From: Phenylobacterium sp. | GTDB taxonomy: Bacteria > Pseudomonadota > Alphaproteobacteria > Caulobacterales > Caulobacteraceae | Direction of reading: 5' to 3' | NCBI RefSeq assembly: GCF_030654915.1 | Contig: NZ_JAURWM010000145.1 | Location: 1-48,665, forward strand | Length of the DNA stretch: 48,665 nucleotides | Part shown: positions 48,004-48,665 of the stretch, in pieces | Layout: each line of letters opens with the position of its first letter | Position numbering within the stretch: position 1 is the first letter of the stretch | Translations under genes and position numbers: made by a program | The notes under the pieces: generated by a model | What the model was told of the DNA's origin: nothing | Seen by the model: the letters and a program-made list of their open reading frames with translations, nothing else | The model's database searches: none

Positions 48004-48665
48004 TTATGATCGGGTGGCCGGGCCGAATCCCCCGCCTCCGGGAGTTTCGATCTCGATGATATCGCCAGCCGCGACATTAAGCGAAAAGCAGCCGGGGAGT
48101 TCCTTTACCGCGCCATTGGCCGCAATCAAACGCTGAGCGCCAGGCAAGGCCGGCCCGCCGCCCGCCAGACCTTGCGGGGCGTGCTCGCGGCGGGTGGAGA
48201 GCAGGGCCGCCTCCATGGGGGCCAGGAACCGCACCCGGCGATAGGCGCCTTCGCCGCCCGGCTGGGCGCCGGCGCCGCCCGATCCTCGCCGGATGGCGAA
48301 GGCCTCGACCCGCACCGGGAAGCGGCGCTCGAGGATCTCAGGGTCGGTCAGCCGGGAATTGGTCATGTGGGTGTGGACGGCGCTGGTTCCGGCCTGGAGC
48401 GCGGTGGCGCCGGCCCCGCCGCAGATGGTCTCGTAGTACTGGCGGGTCTCGTCGCCGAAGGTGCAGTTATTCATCGAGCCCTGGGCGGTGGCCATGACCC
48501 CCAGCGCGGCATAGAGCGCGTCGACCTCGTGCTGGCTGGTCTCGACATTGCCGGCGACCACGGCGGCTGGATAGAGCGGCGCCAGCTTCGAGCCCTCGCG
48601 GGTCAGGATCTGTAGCGGCTCCAGGCAGCCGGCGTTGAGCGGATTGTCGTCGTCGACCAGGGTGC
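48004..48665 (-). CDS. Hydantoinase B/oxoprolinase family protein (5' end cut by window)
   Basis: C-terminal 219 residues of a hydantoinase B/5-oxoprolinase-type enzyme, which uses ATP to open 5-oxoproline or hydantoin rings. The frame is open to the window edge. Visible family text: [92 protein letters not shown] and the closing [12 protein letters not shown]. Whether it is a bifunctional HyuA-HyuB fusion or a separate HyuB subunit cannot be seen. The next gene downstream (exported unknown) follows within 12 nt. Confidence 0.92.
   Translation of the reverse strand, partial: TLVDDDNPLNAGCLEPLQILTREGSKLAPLYPAAVVAGNVETSQHEVDALYAALGVMATAQGSMNNCTFGDETRQYYETICGGAGATALQAGTSAVHTHMTNSRLTDPEILERRFPVRVEAFAIRRGSGGAGAQPGGEGAYRRVRFLAPMEAALLSTRREHAPQGLAGGGPALPGAQRLIAANGAVKELPGCFSLNVAAGDIIEIETPGGGGFGPATRS

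Noticed and set aside
1-48665. Search for tRNA, rRNA, CRISPR arrays, transposases and integrases
   Set aside because: Several GTTCGAA-like strings were checked but lie inside genes without cloverleaf arms; no spaced repeats or mobile-element proteins were recognised.

Overview
The window is GC-rich, tightly packed bacterial chromosome with strongly G/C-biased third codon positions. The content points to an alphaproteobacterium of the Caulobacteraceae (Caulobacter/Phenylobacterium type): large TonB-dependent receptors with an EIVVTGS-type TonB box, DUF3297, DUF983, a PEPxxWA-CTERM protein, a class GN sortase with its VIT/VWA target, NhaA, and GntR/MocR, GcvA-like LysR and TetR regulators beside their probable targets. 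This placement is inferred from gene families only. No rRNA, tRNA, CRISPR array, transposase or integrase was recognised. Both ends cut a gene: a short-chain dehydrogenase on the left and a hydantoinase B/oxoprolinase on the right.

Layout. 1-6.6 kb: SDR (partial), amidase, an orphan phage-terminase-small-subunit-like protein with a duplicated helix-turn-helix module, a TonB-dependent receptor with a Gly/Pro-rich insert, and an enoyl-CoA hydratase. 6.8-8.6 kb: a translationally coupled pair of unknown genes that look like HEPN-domain (abortive-infection type) proteins; this is the best candidate for an undescribed system. 8.9-16.8 kb: VOC protein, two glutathione S-transferases, HAD phosphatase, TonB-like transducer plus OmpA-type lipoprotein, small secreted proteins, and a GcvA-like LysR regulator. 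17.0-19.9 kb: a less GC-rich accessory patch with a probably frameshifted secreted protein behind a G8 tract, DUF6624, a GFA-family protein and an SH3-like protein.

20.2-29.1 kb: NhaA, DUF3297, a coiled-coil lipoprotein, DUF202, a PEP-CTERM protein, MocR divergent from DUF983, TetR divergent from a thioesterase, a repeat- and terminator-rich spacer that may encode a small RNA, a HIT protein and an EthD protein. 29.2-32.0 kb: the sortase/target pair. 32.1-38.1 kb: XRE regulator, NTF2-like protein, dodecin, ecotin, alpha/beta-hydrolase lipoprotein, metallo-beta-lactamase/rhodanese fusion, FrnE-like DsbA protein and GNAT. 38.2-46.2 kb: azoreductase divergent from LysR, then two tandem paralogous TonB-dependent receptors, each with a long AT-richer leader. 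46.6-48.7 kb: an orphan VirC1-like ParA, a secreted unknown and the oxoprolinase end.

Recurring themes are cell-envelope transport and anchoring (three TonB receptors, a TonB-like transducer, OmpA lipoprotein, sortase pair, PEP-CTERM) and small-molecule or redox detoxification (GSTs, azoreductase, VOC, GFA, MBL-rhodanese, EthD). Several divergent regulator/target pairs have visible inverted-repeat operators between them. All functions are assigned by reading motifs and family resemblance; nothing was searched.
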